Below are positions 55,005-63,424 of a stretch of 64,000 nucleotides of DNA, in pieces. Position 1 is the stretch's first letter. Every line of letters begins with the position of its first letter. The notes beneath the pieces are model-generated. The model ran no database searches and was not told the origin of the DNA. It saw only the letters and a program-made list of their open reading frames with translations. Origin of the DNA: Ignavibacteria bacterium (GTDB lineage Bacteria; Bacteroidota; Ignavibacteria; Ignavibacteriales; Ignavibacteriaceae); NCBI GenBank assembly GCA_017302895.1, contig JAFLBV010000002.1, positions 496,001 through 560,000 of the forward strand, in the 5' to 3' direction. Made by a program: the position numbers and the translations under genes.

Positions 55005-56114
55005 TTACTTGCTTAAAATCATTTTGTTTGTTATTACGGTTGCCCCTGATCTCAAAGTGTAGAAATAGACTCCACTTGAAAGTTTTGAAGCATCAAAATT
55101 GACCGACTGTCTGCCGGCATTCTGATATCCGTTAACAAGTTCTGCCACTTTATTACCGAGCAGATCGTATACTGAAAGATTTACATTCGATGCCTGTGGT
55201 ACATCAAAAACTATCTTTGTTGATGGGTTGAAAGGATTTGGATAGTTCTGGTACATCTTGTAATCAGTGATTGAAGCAACAGGAGTTTCATCCAAAATGC
55301 CTGTCAACTGGTTGTATTTTGCGGTAGCAGAGTCGATGTTAGCATTCATTTCCAAAGAATCGAGTCCAACTGCTATAGCGATGTACATGACGGTTGAATC
55401 ATTTGGATTTGTAGCTACAGGTGAGGTTCCAAAAACTGCTGTTCCACCGTCAATTCCTGCCCAATGAAAATTCTCGTACTGACCGTCTGTCATCCATCTT
55501 GTAAGTGATGTATCAACATTGTATCCTTCATACCATTCGAAGTTGTGAGCCGAAGGCACCTGAAGATTCAATATTTTCAAACCGAAATAATTCGTTTTAC
55601 TGAAACTGAAAAGCCTTTTTGCCGGGTCGTATGTCATTATTTCGTTTCCGTAGGCACCTTCAACCTGAGGAATCATTTCGAGTCCGAATCTTCCCTGGTA
55701 GGCAGCGGTTTCCTGACTTTTTACCGTATACTTTACGATCGTATATCCTTTGTTTGCCCAGCCGTACATGTGAACATCAGCTTTGAGAAGTGGTGATTGA
55801 TTTGAATAGTCACTGTTTATCCTCGAAGCGAGTTCCACATCACCCCATGTTGGGTTGTCAACTGTATCAGGGAGTATTTCGTCGTCGGCATCCTCGAGAT
55901 AATCAAATGTTGCGGTATCCTGCATGTTGTAAAGCAATGATGCACGATCCAACTGACGAACATATGCGCCGTTGTTCATCATACCGATTCTCACTCTACC
56001 GTAGGTGCGGAGCGTAAGTTCGATCTTTCCTGACTGGTAAACGGCATTCTGTGCTGCAACATCAAAAAGCATGATTGCAACTAAAAAAGCAGAAAAAAGT
56101 AATGTTTTTTTCAT
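55005..56114 (-). CDS. Secreted protein with T9SS sorting domain
   Basis: A 369-residue exported protein. The signal peptide ends at about 21 (DVAAQ). The middle (about 25-285) is beta-rich with no domain I recognise; it includes GKIELTLRTYGRVRIGMMNNG and PLLKADVHMYGWANKGY. The last 80 residues (290-369) are a T9SS domain with NYPNPFNPST and SSGVYFYTLRS. The ATG at 56114 is preferred because GGAG lies seven bases ahead; an ATG 12 nt upstream is less likely. It is 19 nt after the S51 gene. Confidence 0.8.
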   Translation of the reverse strand: MKKTLLFSAFLVAIMLFDVAAQNAVYQSGKIELTLRTYGRVRIGMMNNGAYVRQLDRASLLYNMQDTATFDYLEDADDEILPDTVDNPTWGDVELASRINSDYSNQSPLLKADVHMYGWANKGYTIVKYTVKSQETAAYQGRFGLEMIPQVEGAYGNEIMTYDPAKRLFSFSKTNYFGLKILNLQVPSAHNFEWYEGYNVDTSLTRWMTDGQYENFHWAGIDGGTAVFGTSPVATNPNDSTVMYIAIAVGLDSLEMNANIDSATAKYNQLTGILDETPVASITDYKMYQNYPNPFNPSTKIVFDVPQASNVNLSVYDLLGNKVAELVNGYQNAGRQSVNFDASKLSSGVYFYTLRSGATVITNKMILSK

Positions 56115-56133
56115 GGGTAACTCCATTATTTGG

Positions 56134-56982
56134 TTATTTAGATAAAACTTTTCTGGTCTTCATGTCATATCTGTCACCATCCATTAAAAGATGCATTGTG
56201 ATGTCTGTGGCTGAAACCATTCCGTTTTTATTTTCTTTTTTTCTTTTACCTTTTGTCGGATCGATTACAAGAACCCCGCTCTCGCCTACTACCGTAAAAT
56301 ATCTCCCTTTATCAACAAGAATTGCTGTGGATTCATCAATTCCGATTCCGGGAAGTTTATGTTCTATGGTCGTGGTGATAAGCCGGTTCTGTCTTTTTCT
56401 TACAAGGAAATGCTGGTCGATAATTACATCTGTCAAAAAGCCAAATCCTTCTGTAGTCTCAACATTTTTTGCGTGAACAGTGAAAAAACTCAGCGTTGAG
56501 TCTTTCACAATCAGTTCCTCACCCGTTATCATTACTTTACTCATTACTGCAGCCCCTGCAGATGTGCCGCCGATTATTCCACCATTGTTATAAATTGCTT
56601 TTATCTTGTCGATGAATTTACTGTTCCCGACTTCTTTAAAAAGTTTTGCCTGATCACCGCCTGAGAAAAACACCCCGGTTACTCCGTCAAGCTCCGCAAG
56701 ATTCTGAGGAGAATCAACTTCCGCTCTCCCAAAATATAATGCCTTAACATTTTTACATCCAAGCTTTACAAATTCGGTGCTGTGATCCCATGCTTCATCC
56801 TTCGGAACAGAACTTGCATTCGGTACAATAACAATTTTCGCATCATATCCACCCGCCAATTCAATAAATTTCTTCATCATATATTCGGGACGGGATCCAC
56901 CGCCAATTATAAGGAGCTTACCTTTTGGTTGCGGAAGAAGAACGAAACTGAACAACACACATAAAATTAAAAGTTTTTTCAT
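56134..56982 (-). CDS. Exported cyanophycinase-like S51 peptidase
   Basis: A 282-residue S51 serine peptidase with a signal peptide (to about 18). Single-domain layout: FFSGGDQAKLF, nucleophile Ser141 in GGTSAGAAVMS, His191 in IDQHFLVRKRQNRL and GIGIDESTAILV. The DQHF...R block is the same as in cyanophycinase and its relatives, which cleave Asp-linked peptides from the chain end. Its start overlaps the M20 peptidase stop by 4 nt. Substrate preference is not proven by sequence. Confidence 0.88.
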   Translation of the reverse strand: MKKLLILCVLFSFVLLPQPKGKLLIIGGGSRPEYMMKKFIELAGGYDAKIVIVPNASSVPKDEAWDHSTEFVKLGCKNVKALYFGRAEVDSPQNLAELDGVTGVFFSGGDQAKLFKEVGNSKFIDKIKAIYNNGGIIGGTSAGAAVMSKVMITGEELIVKDSTLSFFTVHAKNVETTEGFGFLTDVIIDQHFLVRKRQNRLITTTIEHKLPGIGIDESTAILVDKGRYFTVVGESGVLVIDPTKGKRKKENKNGMVSATDITMHLLMDGDRYDMKTRKVLSK

Positions 56983-58085
56983 TTTTTCCTCACCAGATTT
57001 AATCCAATTTTTGCGGCTGCCATAAAGTCGTCAATTAACACAAATTCATCATTTGCATGAGGATTTTGAGCGCCAATTCCAATGTTCACTGATGGAATAC
57101 CAAGTCCGTTGAATGAATTGGCATCACTTCCACCAAAAGAGATTACAGGTTTAGCTTCCATCCCCGATTCTTCAATCGCCTTGTAAATCATTTTGTATGC
57201 CAGATGATCGGGTGAAAGTTCATAAGGAGTAAAATCTTCGTATGTGTCAATCTTGATAGTGGCTCCGGCATTGAAAACTTCCGTACCGAAAGTATCCAGC
57301 ACCCTCTCGAGTTCTTCGTCAAGACGGTCAGGTTTGAATGAACGGACCTCCCCGGTCAGAACAACTTTCTCCGGTACAACATTTACTGCAGTACCACCGG
57401 AGATTATACCAATGTTCATGGTGGTGTCTTCATCCAGCCGTCCCTGTTTCAGTTTTGAAATAGCGGCTGCTGCAATGGCAATGGCATTAATTCCGGCCTC
57501 TGGAGCTATTCCTGAATGAGAAGCCTTCCCGAAGATTTCAATTGTAAAAGTTTTTGAACCGGGAGCTCTGAAAACAAACTTCCCGGGGAGATGGGATGAA
57601 TCAAATACCAGACCCGCCTCCACCCATTTTGGAACCTGCAGATTCTTTGACCCTCCGAGAGTGGTCTCTTCGCATGTCGTGAACACCACTGTAAAATCAT
57701 CAATCTCGGGGTTGTTTTCAGCTATTTCCAGTAGGTAAAGAAGAATAGCCATCCCCTGACGGTTATCAGCACCCAGTATCGTTTTTCCATCGGAAGAAAT
57801 CTTTCCTGTTTTTTCATCAATAACAACTTTTATCCCTGCCGTTGTTCGTGCCGTATCCATGTGGGAGGTCAGCATCATCTTCCCGCCCTTTCCCCGCTTT
57901 ATAATAATATTACCTGAGTTGCTGCCTGTCGCACTTTTGGAATTGTCTTCCGAAATCACAACTTGTTTGCCGGCGAGAAATTCTCTGACAAAATCGGCAA
58001 CCGGTTTCTCGTTTTGAGATAATGCATCAATTTTTACAAGAGATGTAAATATCTCTATCAGTCTGTTTTTGTCTATTGTAATCAT
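56979..58085 (-). CDS. M20/PepT-like metallopeptidase
   Basis: A 368-residue cytoplasmic peptidase with no signal. The dinuclear zinc set is visible: SHMDTA, GADNRQGMAIL, TCEETTLGG and FDSSHLPG. ASHSGIAPEAGINAI is the lid/dimerisation region. Relatives are PepT-like tri- or dipeptidases. It is the first gene of the leftward eight-gene run, and likely finishes the breakdown of short peptides brought in by the other components. Confidence 0.9.
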   Translation of the reverse strand: MITIDKNRLIEIFTSLVKIDALSQNEKPVADFVREFLAGKQVVISEDNSKSATGSNSGNIIIKRGKGGKMMLTSHMDTARTTAGIKVVIDEKTGKISSDGKTILGADNRQGMAILLYLLEIAENNPEIDDFTVVFTTCEETTLGGSKNLQVPKWVEAGLVFDSSHLPGKFVFRAPGSKTFTIEIFGKASHSGIAPEAGINAIAIAAAAISKLKQGRLDEDTTMNIGIISGGTAVNVVPEKVVLTGEVRSFKPDRLDEELERVLDTFGTEVFNAGATIKIDTYEDFTPYELSPDHLAYKMIYKAIEESGMEAKPVISFGGSDANSFNGLGIPSVNIGIGAQNPHANDEFVLIDDFMAAAKIGLNLVRKK

Positions 58086-58121
58086 TGTTTCATTTTTAGG
58101 AAAGATTGTAATGTTTATTTC

Positions 58122-58150
58122 AAGTTACGAAATAAATATTTCACAGTCAA
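58122..58150 (-). promoter_or_regulatory. Candidate promoter of the peptide locus
   Basis: On the minus strand TTGACT (complement of 58145-58150) is followed by a 17-nt spacer and TAACTT (complement of 58122-58127). It is about 37 nt before the M20 start and has the sigma-70 style -35/-10 layout. It would drive the eight-gene run. Assigned by eye. Confidence 0.4.
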
Positions 58151-58230
58151 TAGGTTTGGAAAAATATTTTTCGGGAAAGTGATTTTTTTTTGCAAAATAA
58201 CTGAACACTCTTTTATTCAAATAATTTTAT

Positions 58231-58268
58231 TAAATTTGGCAGTCTTAAAAGATAATACTTGATTATCT
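58231..58268 (+). promoter_or_regulatory. Candidate -7 box with a downstream dyad
   Basis: TAAATTTG at 58231-58238 matches the Bacteroidetes -7 consensus. Twelve nt later is a 7-bp perfect dyad (AGATAAT/ATTATCT, 58250-58268, 5-nt loop) near the expected start of transcription, in a position to be an operator or a leader hairpin. Confidence 0.35.
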
Positions 58269-58307
58269 AATAATGTTTTGGATCAAATTAAATTGGCAGG
58301 TTAAAAT

Positions 58308-61300
58308 ATGAAAAAGCTGTTTACAGGAATTTTGCTTTGCTTGTGCATAAGCTCAGTCTATCCACAAAATGCAATCTTCAACAGTCCCTTTCCCGATGAT
58401 GACATCAAACGGCTGCACGGAGAAGTTGTTGACTTTGGCAATAATGAGATGTATGCTCTCTGGTCGAAGTTCGAATCAACCGGCAGAATTCAGTTTTTTA
58501 TGCGAAAGAGTACCGACGGCGGTAATCAGTGGCAAAATGAAGAAACTGTTTTTGATACCGTTATAAACGGTAGTATGGAAGATGCGTGGCGTGGTGCGCA
58601 CCTCATAAAAGGAAACAACAACAGATTGCTCCTTTTCATCAAGACGGGGTCGAGCAGGCATACAATCTACAAGTATTCCGATGACGGTGGAGTTACCTGG
58701 ACTCCAAACATTCGTATAATAATAGCGAATGGTACTTTCACAAGTCAGGCATACAGAATATTCTCAGTTGTCCACTTGGGCGAAGGGAAACTTATCCTTA
58801 CGAGCTCCAACTCAACAAGTCTTACAGGCACTGTCAGAAGTTCGGACAATGGCACAACCTGGCAAAACCTTGTTTCAACAGGATTTTCGCTGTTCATGAA
58901 TCCTTCTCTACTGAGTATCGGGAATGGCAGTTTCTATATGGCAGCTCAGCAAACTGCCGCCACATCAAGTAAAAGAATCTTTTTTGTCAAATATATTTCT
59001 ACAAATACCTGGCAGGATACCGTTATTGTCCACGAAGACACTTCAGCATCTCTTGCACTCCCCCGTTTGTTCAGGAACTCAAACAACGATCTTTATATCT
59101 TCTTCTCAAAGAGTGTAAAAGTTTTTGGGAAATACTCCCGCACTAATATCTTTTACTCCAAAAGCAGCAACGAAGGTGCAACATGGGGAACCCCGGTTCA
59201 GGTTACAAAATATCCGGGTGTTGATGCAAACCTGAACCTTAATTCACAATCCGTCAAACCCTTCATAACATTCTCAAGTGACAGGAACAACCTTCAAGGT
59301 GCCAAAAAATTGTTCTGGACAAATGCACTTGAACTCCAGGATAATTCAACTCCACCCGTTATTTACGACTATGAGGCGAATTCCGCGTCCGTAACTGCCG
59401 GAGATACGATTAAAATTAAAGTTTTTACGGGATCGGAATCCCCTGTTACAGAGGCAAAAATTACAGGATACTTGAACGATCTCCCTTATAACCTGCAACT
59501 ATTCGATGACGGAAACCATAACGATTCGCTGGCAGGAGACAAAATATTTGGAAATTTCATAAGGGTTGCTCAGGAGGGTGATCTGCTAAGATATTCTGTC
59601 TCAGTGCAAAATGCCTTTGGTACTTCAACCACTGCACAAAATATCATAGCTTGTCCTTTCAGTGACCTCCCAAGCAGTGCAGAATTGAAAACCGGGCGTC
59701 TAATCGTTCCATTTGACTATAACGGCACAATTGCGGATGTTGCAACTGCTTCGGGATCCGGATTGAAGTTTGATTCAGTGATGACCATTTTTTCCCAGGG
59801 CTTTTTGCTTTCGGGGCTGATAGAATCAAATGTCTGGGCTGCAGGTGAATTTAGCGCTTCAAGAATTAAGGATTTCAGAGCAGGACAGGTTGGTTACCCT
59901 GCAAACGATCCCAGAAATGGAATCTATAGAGTTGCACTCACAGATACCGCATTTGGAACTTCATGGCAACGATGGAAAGGTGCTGTATCCCTCGGTGCGA
60001 AATTCTGGGACGGAAACAACAATAACATCTATGACCCTGTCGATCTTAATCAAAACGGAAACTGGGAACCAAATGAAGATATGCCCGAAATTTTGGGAGA
60101 GGTATCTTATTTTACCGTTTTTAATGATGGTGTACCTTCAGCGTTAAGAAGATTTTTGGAGGAACCTAAAGGAATCGAAATAAGACAAACTCTTTATGCG
60201 TTCCCGAATTCAGATGCTCCGGCAATGAGAGATGCTGTATTTATAAGGTATGAAATGACTAAAAAAGGAAATGTTTCGCCTGCAATCCGTGACTTCATTT
60301 TCGGAATTCAAAGCGATCCTGACCTGGGTGATGCCAATGACGATCTCGTGGCTACTGATACACTAAGAAATTCCGTTGTTTGTTACAACGAATCTGCTGA
60401 CCCGTTATTTGGAGAGAACCCACCGGCAATCTATAATACCATGCTGTTTGGAAATCCGGTTTATATCCCCGGAGTCAGTTTTACTGATCTCAATAACAAC
60501 GGTACTTTTGAAAACGGAATTGATATCCCTCTCGATACGGCAGTCCTTCCGATGGGCAAACCTTTCAATAACATTCTTTATCCCGGAGCAATAAACAGCG
60601 GAATGAGAGTATCACAACACTATATACAGTCGCACCCGACGCATGGTGATCCGAATACTCCAGTGGATGTAAGGAACTACCACATCGGTAAAAATTTGAC
60701 AGGGCAATATCTCGATCCGTGTACCTGGACTTTCGGTGATGTAAGAGGAGGTGTGAATTGCAGTTTGGTCAATCCAATTTTTGTTTACTCTGGAGATCCA
60801 GTATTGAATAAAGGGTGGATTAATAATACCGGTTTAGATCAAAGAACCACTCTCGCAAGTTACATGTCACCTCTCGATGAACAAACAACTCTCACATACC
60901 ACACAGCTATAATCGTCGGAAGAGGGAACTCACCTCTCAACTCTATCACAGTAACTCAGGCAAATGTTGACACCATTTTTTCGAGAATGGGAGCCCGTTA
61001 TAATTTTATACCTGTTTCAACCAAAGAACCGGGCACGGGAATCCCGGGAGTGTATGAATTAAACCAAAATTACCCGAATCCCTTTAATCCGAATACAATT
61101 ATCACATTCAGCATACCCGAAAACGCACATATATCATTAAAAGTATATGACAACACCGGAGCTTTGGTGAAAACTCTGTTAAATGAAGAGTTGAGCCCCG
61201 GCAAACATTCAGTATCTTTTGACGCAGGTAAACTTTCGAGCGGTGTCTATTTCTACAGAATTGAATCTGAGAAATTCACCCAAACCCGAAAAATGCTTCT

Positions 61301-61310
61301 GATCAAATAA
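58308..61310 (+). CDS. Large secreted Asp-box propeller protein with T9SS domain
   Basis: A 1000-residue exported protein. After the signal peptide (to about 20) there are four Asp-box (BNR) motifs: STDGGNQWQ (68-76), SDDGGVTWT (124-132), SSDNGTTWQ (178-186) and SSNEGATWG (286-294). These mark a sialidase-like beta-propeller. The catalytic Arg triad of true sialidases is not obvious. A beta-rich middle follows, with repeated D-x-N-x-N patterns (DLNNNGTFENG, DLNQNGNWEPN) that suggest calcium-binding loops. The last 80 residues are a T9SS domain. Glycan binding or surface display is possible; no reaction is claimed. Confidence 0.85.
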   Translation: MKKLFTGILLCLCISSVYPQNAIFNSPFPDDDIKRLHGEVVDFGNNEMYALWSKFESTGRIQFFMRKSTDGGNQWQNEETVFDTVINGSMEDAWRGAHLIKGNNNRLLLFIKTGSSRHTIYKYSDDGGVTWTPNIRIIIANGTFTSQAYRIFSVVHLGEGKLILTSSNSTSLTGTVRSSDNGTTWQNLVSTGFSLFMNPSLLSIGNGSFYMAAQQTAATSSKRIFFVKYISTNTWQDTVIVHEDTSASLALPRLFRNSNNDLYIFFSKSVKVFGKYSRTNIFYSKSSNEGATWGTPVQVTKYPGVDANLNLNSQSVKPFITFSSDRNNLQGAKKLFWTNALELQDNSTPPVIYDYEANSASVTAGDTIKIKVFTGSESPVTEAKITGYLNDLPYNLQLFDDGNHNDSLAGDKIFGNFIRVAQEGDLLRYSVSVQNAFGTSTTAQNIIACPFSDLPSSAELKTGRLIVPFDYNGTIADVATASGSGLKFDSVMTIFSQGFLLSGLIESNVWAAGEFSASRIKDFRAGQVGYPANDPRNGIYRVALTDTAFGTSWQRWKGAVSLGAKFWDGNNNNIYDPVDLNQNGNWEPNEDMPEILGEVSYFTVFNDGVPSALRRFLEEPKGIEIRQTLYAFPNSDAPAMRDAVFIRYEMTKKGNVSPAIRDFIFGIQSDPDLGDANDDLVATDTLRNSVVCYNESADPLFGENPPAIYNTMLFGNPVYIPGVSFTDLNNNGTFENGIDIPLDTAVLPMGKPFNNILYPGAINSGMRVSQHYIQSHPTHGDPNTPVDVRNYHIGKNLTGQYLDPCTWTFGDVRGGVNCSLVNPIFVYSGDPVLNKGWINNTGLDQRTTLASYMSPLDEQTTLTYHTAIIVGRGNSPLNSITVTQANVDTIFSRMGARYNFIPVSTKEPGTGIPGVYELNQNYPNPFNPNTIITFSIPENAHISLKVYDNTGALVKTLLNEELSPGKHSVSFDAGKLSSGVYFYRIESEKFTQTRKMLLIK

Positions 61311-61318
61311 AAAGAACC

Positions 61319-61368
61319 TCAGAACCCCGGAACCGCAGATTACGCAGTTCCGGGTTCTGATTTTTTTT
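61319..61368 (+). terminator. Strong intrinsic terminator
   Basis: A stem of about 14 bp (61319-61333 with 61347-61360, core GGAAC/GTTCC inside CAGAACC/GGTTCTG, one bulged C) is followed by eight T residues. It begins 9 nt after the stop codon. Confidence 0.85.
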
Positions 61369-61459
61369 CATCCTTCATCCTTCAGCCCTCAGAAATTCAG
61401 CCATCATGCTTCATCCCTCATCCTTCAAAAACTCATAACTCATAAATCATAACTAATAA
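61369..61459. repeat. Imperfect short repeats (TTCATCC and CTCATAA types)
   Basis: Several imperfect copies of TTCATCC/TTCAGCC-like units are followed by CTCATAA-like units. They fill the gap between the terminator and cysK. No coding sense was found. Confidence 0.55.
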
Positions 61460-62371
61460 TTAATAAAGTCCTTCTATCGAAAGGTATCTTTCACCTGTAT
61501 CGTAGTTGAAAGTAAGGATTTTCGATCCGGCGGGTATCTCGGGAAGTTTTTTGGCAACGGCTGCAAGGGACGCTCCTGAAGAAACACCAATGAAAATTCC
61601 CTCTTCTGAAGCAGAGCGTTGAGCATAAGCATATGCTTCATCTTTTCCGACCTGGATTACTCCATCGAGTATCGGGAAATTCAGAATTGCAGGAACAAAT
61701 CCGGCACCAATTCCCTGAAGAGGATGTGGTGATGGTTTTCCACCGGAAAGCACCGGTGAGAGTTCGGGTTCTACAGCGAATACCTTAAGATTCGGAAATT
61801 TCTCTTTCAAAATTTCCGCGACACCTGTTATGTGACCGCCTGTTCCAACTCCTGTGATTATGTAGTCCAGACCGTCAGGAAAATCATTCAGTATCTCGAG
61901 GGCAGTGGTTTTTCTGTGAATTTCGCTGTTCGCCTCATTTTCAAATTGCTGTGGCATCCATGCATTTGGATTTACTGCAACGAGCTCCTTTGCTTTCTCG
62001 ATTGCTCCTGACATCCCCTTCTCTCTGGGAGTCAGTTCAAATTTTGCTCCATAAGCCGACATGATTTTTCTTCTCTCAATCGACATCGATTCCGGCATAA
62101 CCAGTACCAGTTCATAGCCTTTTACTGCCGCTACCATGGCGAGTCCGATTCCAGTATTACCGGAGGTGGGCTCAATTATTACACTTCCTTTTTTCAGGAG
62201 GCCCTTTTTTTCAGCATCTTCAATCATGGCGAGAGCGATTCTGTCCTTTATGCTGCCACCCGGGTTGGCTTTTTCGAGCTTGATCCAAACCTCATGATCA
62301 CTACCGTATAATTTGTTCAGTTTTACATGAGGGGTGTTTCCAATTGTCTCAAGAATATTATTGTATCTCAT
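61460..62371 (-). CDS. cysK: Cysteine synthase A (O-acetylserine sulfhydrylase)
   Basis: PLP enzyme that makes cysteine from O-acetylserine and sulfide. In the 303-residue protein the PLP lysine is Lys42 ([11 protein letters not shown]), and [15 protein letters not shown] and [12 protein letters not shown] hold the cofactor and substrate. I place the start at 62371 because GGAG lies seven bases upstream; an ATG 12 nt earlier overlaps that site. It follows cysE by 21 nt and completes the two-step pathway. Expression is probably set by the leader ORF upstream of cysE. Confidence 0.95.
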   Translation of the reverse strand: MRYNNILETIGNTPHVKLNKLYGSDHEVWIKLEKANPGGSIKDRIALAMIEDAEKKGLLKKGSVIIEPTSGNTGIGLAMVAAVKGYELVLVMPESMSIERRKIMSAYGAKFELTPREKGMSGAIEKAKELVAVNPNAWMPQQFENEANSEIHRKTTALEILNDFPDGLDYIITGVGTGGHITGVAEILKEKFPNLKVFAVEPELSPVLSGGKPSPHPLQGIGAGFVPAILNFPILDGVIQVGKDEAYAYAQRSASEEGIFIGVSSGASLAAVAKKLPEIPAGSKILTFNYDTGERYLSIEGLY

Positions 62372-62392
62372 TTTATTCTCCATTTAATTTAG

Positions 62393-63235
62393 TTAAATTA
62401 CAAAATCAAGAACGGGATCGTGCTTCCCGTTAAATTTAAGTCTTACCTCACTTTTGTGCAGAACCACTGAATCCGGTGGAACACTCTCGGTCACCCAGGC
62501 ATTTCCACCAACAACACTGTTTCTTCCTATCACAGTTTCTCCTCCGAGAATGACCGCCTGTGCGTAGATAATCACATCATCCTCAATGGTTGGATGCCTC
62601 TTCTGACTTGCTAGTGATTTATCAACACTGACAGCACCGAGTGTAACACCCTGATAAATTTTCACGCGGGAGCCGATTATGGTAGTCTCCCCGATTACGA
62701 TTCCCGTCCCGTGATCGATGCAGAATGATTCCCCGATTTCAGCTCCGGGATGTATATCTATCCCCGATCTCTCGTGTGCGTATTCTGAAAGAATTCTCGG
62801 GATAACCGGAACACCCAAAAGGTAAAGCTCGTGCGAAAGCCTGTAGATTGTGATGGCGAAAAAACCCGGATATGCCAGAATGACCTCGTCCTGATTCTTT
62901 GCAGCGGGATCACCATTAAATATGGCCTCGGCATCCTTGTCGAGTTTTCTTATTATTTCCGGTAGTGCCGATGCAAACTGATCAACCGTTTGATCAACCT
63001 CCCTTTTATCTTCAATCACCGATCCGACAAGCTTCTTCAAATCATACATTAAAAGAATTGCAGCCGATTCTATTTCCTCAATTTTCTCGAATGATTTTTC
63101 GGAGTATTGCGGAAAAGCCAGTTTCAAAAATTTATCTATGAACTTCCTGCTCTCATCCTTAAGAGGAAGCATGCACTGATGATCTTCATATTTTTTTATC
63201 ACTTGAGAGGCAAACTCTCTGATCGCTTTGTTCAT
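62393..63235 (-). CDS. cysE: Serine O-acetyltransferase
   Basis: First step of cysteine synthesis: acetyl-CoA and serine give O-acetylserine. In the 280-residue protein the N-terminal helical part (to about 130) precedes a left-handed beta-helix with repeats typical of the family: GIDIHPGAEIGESFCIDHGTGIVIG, with the catalytic Asp-His pair, then YQGVTLGAVSV and KRHPTIEDDVIIYAQAVILG. The C-terminal tail is not the short Ile-ending tail of E. coli CysE. A poly-cysteine leader ORF lies 74 nt upstream. Confidence 0.95.
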   Translation of the reverse strand: MNKAIREFASQVIKKYEDHQCMLPLKDESRKFIDKFLKLAFPQYSEKSFEKIEEIESAAILLMYDLKKLVGSVIEDKREVDQTVDQFASALPEIIRKLDKDAEAIFNGDPAAKNQDEVILAYPGFFAITIYRLSHELYLLGVPVIPRILSEYAHERSGIDIHPGAEIGESFCIDHGTGIVIGETTIIGSRVKIYQGVTLGAVSVDKSLASQKRHPTIEDDVIIYAQAVILGGETVIGRNSVVGGNAWVTESVPPDSVVLHKSEVRLKFNGKHDPVLDFVI

Positions 63236-63309
63236 TTATTGCTCGGATTACGCCCAAAAGGGCAATTTTATGGAAATTAATTGTGTAAAAAGTTGGAAAT
63301 GGTGCTGTT
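63236..63309 (-). other. Leader-to-cysE spacer with short hairpin
   Basis: Seventy-four bases between the leader stop codon and the cysE start. It contains a small GCCC-TTTT-GGGC hairpin (63252-63263), ending about 17 nt before the ATG, and a five-U tract. A hexamer just after the leader stop (minus-strand ACAGCA, 63303-63308) can pair with Cys codons 26-27 (TGCTGT). No strong stem-plus-U terminator was seen. Confidence 0.4.
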
Positions 63310-63420
63310 TTAAGCTTGGAAGCTGCAACAACAACAGAGACAGCAACAACAGTTGCCGTTAAAGAGGGTGAAGCTTTTGGATTGTGCTTCGGTTTGAAAT
63401 GAGGATAATGTCGCTATCAT
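63310..63420 (-). CDS. Poly-cysteine leader peptide, candidate cysteine attenuator
   Basis: A 36-codon ORF (ATG at 63420, TAA at 63310-63312) directly upstream of cysE-cysK on the same strand. Codons 24 to 32 read CCCCLCCCC: eight Cys codons (six TGT, two TGC) in nine, at 63325-63351, four codons before the stop. The rest of the peptide (MIATLSSFQT... then NGN) has no other bias. Ribosomes short of charged Cys-tRNA would stall there, which is the logic of an attenuation leader for amino-acid synthesis genes. It has no clear ribosome-binding site, and a TATAAT overlaps its ATG, so a leaderless or internal start is possible. On the other strand the same bases read as a (CAR)n repeat, so chance cannot be fully excluded. 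Confidence 0.65.
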   Translation of the reverse strand: MIATLSSFQTEAQSKSFTLFNGNCCCCLCCCCSFQA

Positions 63421-63424
63421 TATA

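Noticed and set aside
61311-61459. CRISPR-like repeat array
   Set aside because: The units are short, imperfect and without spacers of even length; no cas gene is present.
63322-63354. Poly-glutamine reading of the Cys repeat on the forward strand
   Set aside because: It is not linked to a start codon or a gene; the minus-strand reading has a start, a stop and a relevant operon downstream.
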